This document shows, one piece after another, positions 5,773-5,950 of a DNA stretch of 5,950 nucleotides. Below the pieces are notes generated by a model that saw nothing but the letters and a program-made list of their open reading frames with translations, had not been told where the DNA came from and ran no database searches. The stretch's first letter is position 1, and every line of letters starts with the position of its first letter. Origin of the DNA: Chloroflexota bacterium (GTDB lineage Bacteria > Chloroflexota > Anaerolineae > Anaerolineales > Villigracilaceae). The DNA is taken from the NCBI GenBank assembly GCA_021796155.1, contig JAJYOO010000172.1:1-5950 (forward strand). Direction: 5' to 3'. A program made the translations under genes and the position numbers.

Positions 5773-5950
5773 ATGCCGATGCGAGACCCTGACGATCCAC
5801 GCGCACGCCGACACCTAATCCTGATCGCAATCATCCTCGCCACGATTCCTTGTTATTGTCTCGGGGGCATTGCTCTTATGTTTGCGCCTCCGCCGACGAC
5901 TGCCACGCCGACCGTGACGGTCACGGCCACGCCAGCCGGATCTTCCACGC
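5773..5950 (+). CDS. Signal-anchored protein with Pro/Thr-rich linker, 5' end only
   Basis: The frame is open from ATG 5773 to the window edge (59 full codons). It encodes a charged N-terminus (MPMRDPDDPRARRH), one hydrophobic helix at about 15-37 (LILIAIILATIPCYCLGGIA), then the low-complexity linker PPPTTATPTVTVTATPAGSS. This is the pattern of a secreted or membrane-anchored protein with the arginines on the cytoplasmic side and the Thr/Pro linker outside, common in Chloroflexota. The linker usually leads to an extracellular domain, which is outside the window, so no function can be given. The Cys pair (CYC) sits near the end of the helix but lacks a good lipobox. Starts at 5779 (ATG) or 5758 (TTG) are also possible. 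No Shine-Dalgarno sequence is present. TATGTT (5761-5766) lies 6 nt before ATG 5773 and could be a leaderless -10 box. Confidence 0.6.
   Translation, partial: MPMRDPDDPRARRHLILIAIILATIPCYCLGGIALMFAPPPTTATPTVTVTATPAGSST

Noticed and set aside
5653..5814. 54-residue N-terminal extension of SbcC in the longest open frame
   Set aside because: Family homology starts exactly at the ATG at 5652. The extension is low-complexity sequence from purine/pyrimidine repeats, contains a TATAAT, and overlaps the divergent gene.

Overview
The window looks like a piece of a bacterial chromosome, most likely from the Chloroflexota (Anaerolineae-like). This is an inference from three things: the protein types, a secreted or anchored protein with a Pro/Thr linker of the 'TPTVTVTATP' kind, and many short dispersed or heptanucleotide repeats. 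There is no 16S rRNA or other decisive marker. By eye, GC is about 55-60% in the left third and nearer 45-50% in the rest. No RNA gene, CRISPR array, transposase or phage gene is visible.

Left block (1-1930, + strand). The window opens inside the 3' end of priA (replication restart helicase). A good sigma-70-like promoter overlaps the priA stop codon and drives a polytopic membrane protein of the DUF6159-like type. A 117-bp palindromic element with perfect 10-bp terminal inverted repeats (1274-1390) fills the gap before a purine-type phosphoribosyltransferase gene.

Middle (1981-2392). A small AT-richer gene encodes a 125-aa protein of a widespread uncharacterised family. It ends in a hairpin plus T-rich tail that also contains the stop codon of the convergent gene.

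Right block (2371-5652, - strand). A two-gene unit holds an SbcC/Rad50-type ATPase (701 aa, zinc hook CPLC) followed after 3 nt by a membrane-anchored family 2 glycosyltransferase. No sbcD/mre11 is present in the window. The sbcC start is corrected to 5652; the longer open frame to 5814 is not supported. A divergent gene begins at 5773 and runs off the window with a signal-anchor and low-complexity linker. Both divergent starts have a -10-like hexamer only 6-7 nt upstream, which suggests leaderless mRNAs.

The most unusual signal is a set of degenerate 7-bp tandem repeats at three places in and next to sbcC. One array lies in the ATPase lobe coding sequence as two arms diverging from a 4-nt centre (5281-5347). 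One lies in the coiled coil (4780-4807). One lies in the divergent intergenic region (5679-5760). They resemble in style the heptanucleotide STRR repeats known from cyanobacteria. The coding ones appear to have been absorbed in frame into the protein. I see no convincing new defence or mobile system.
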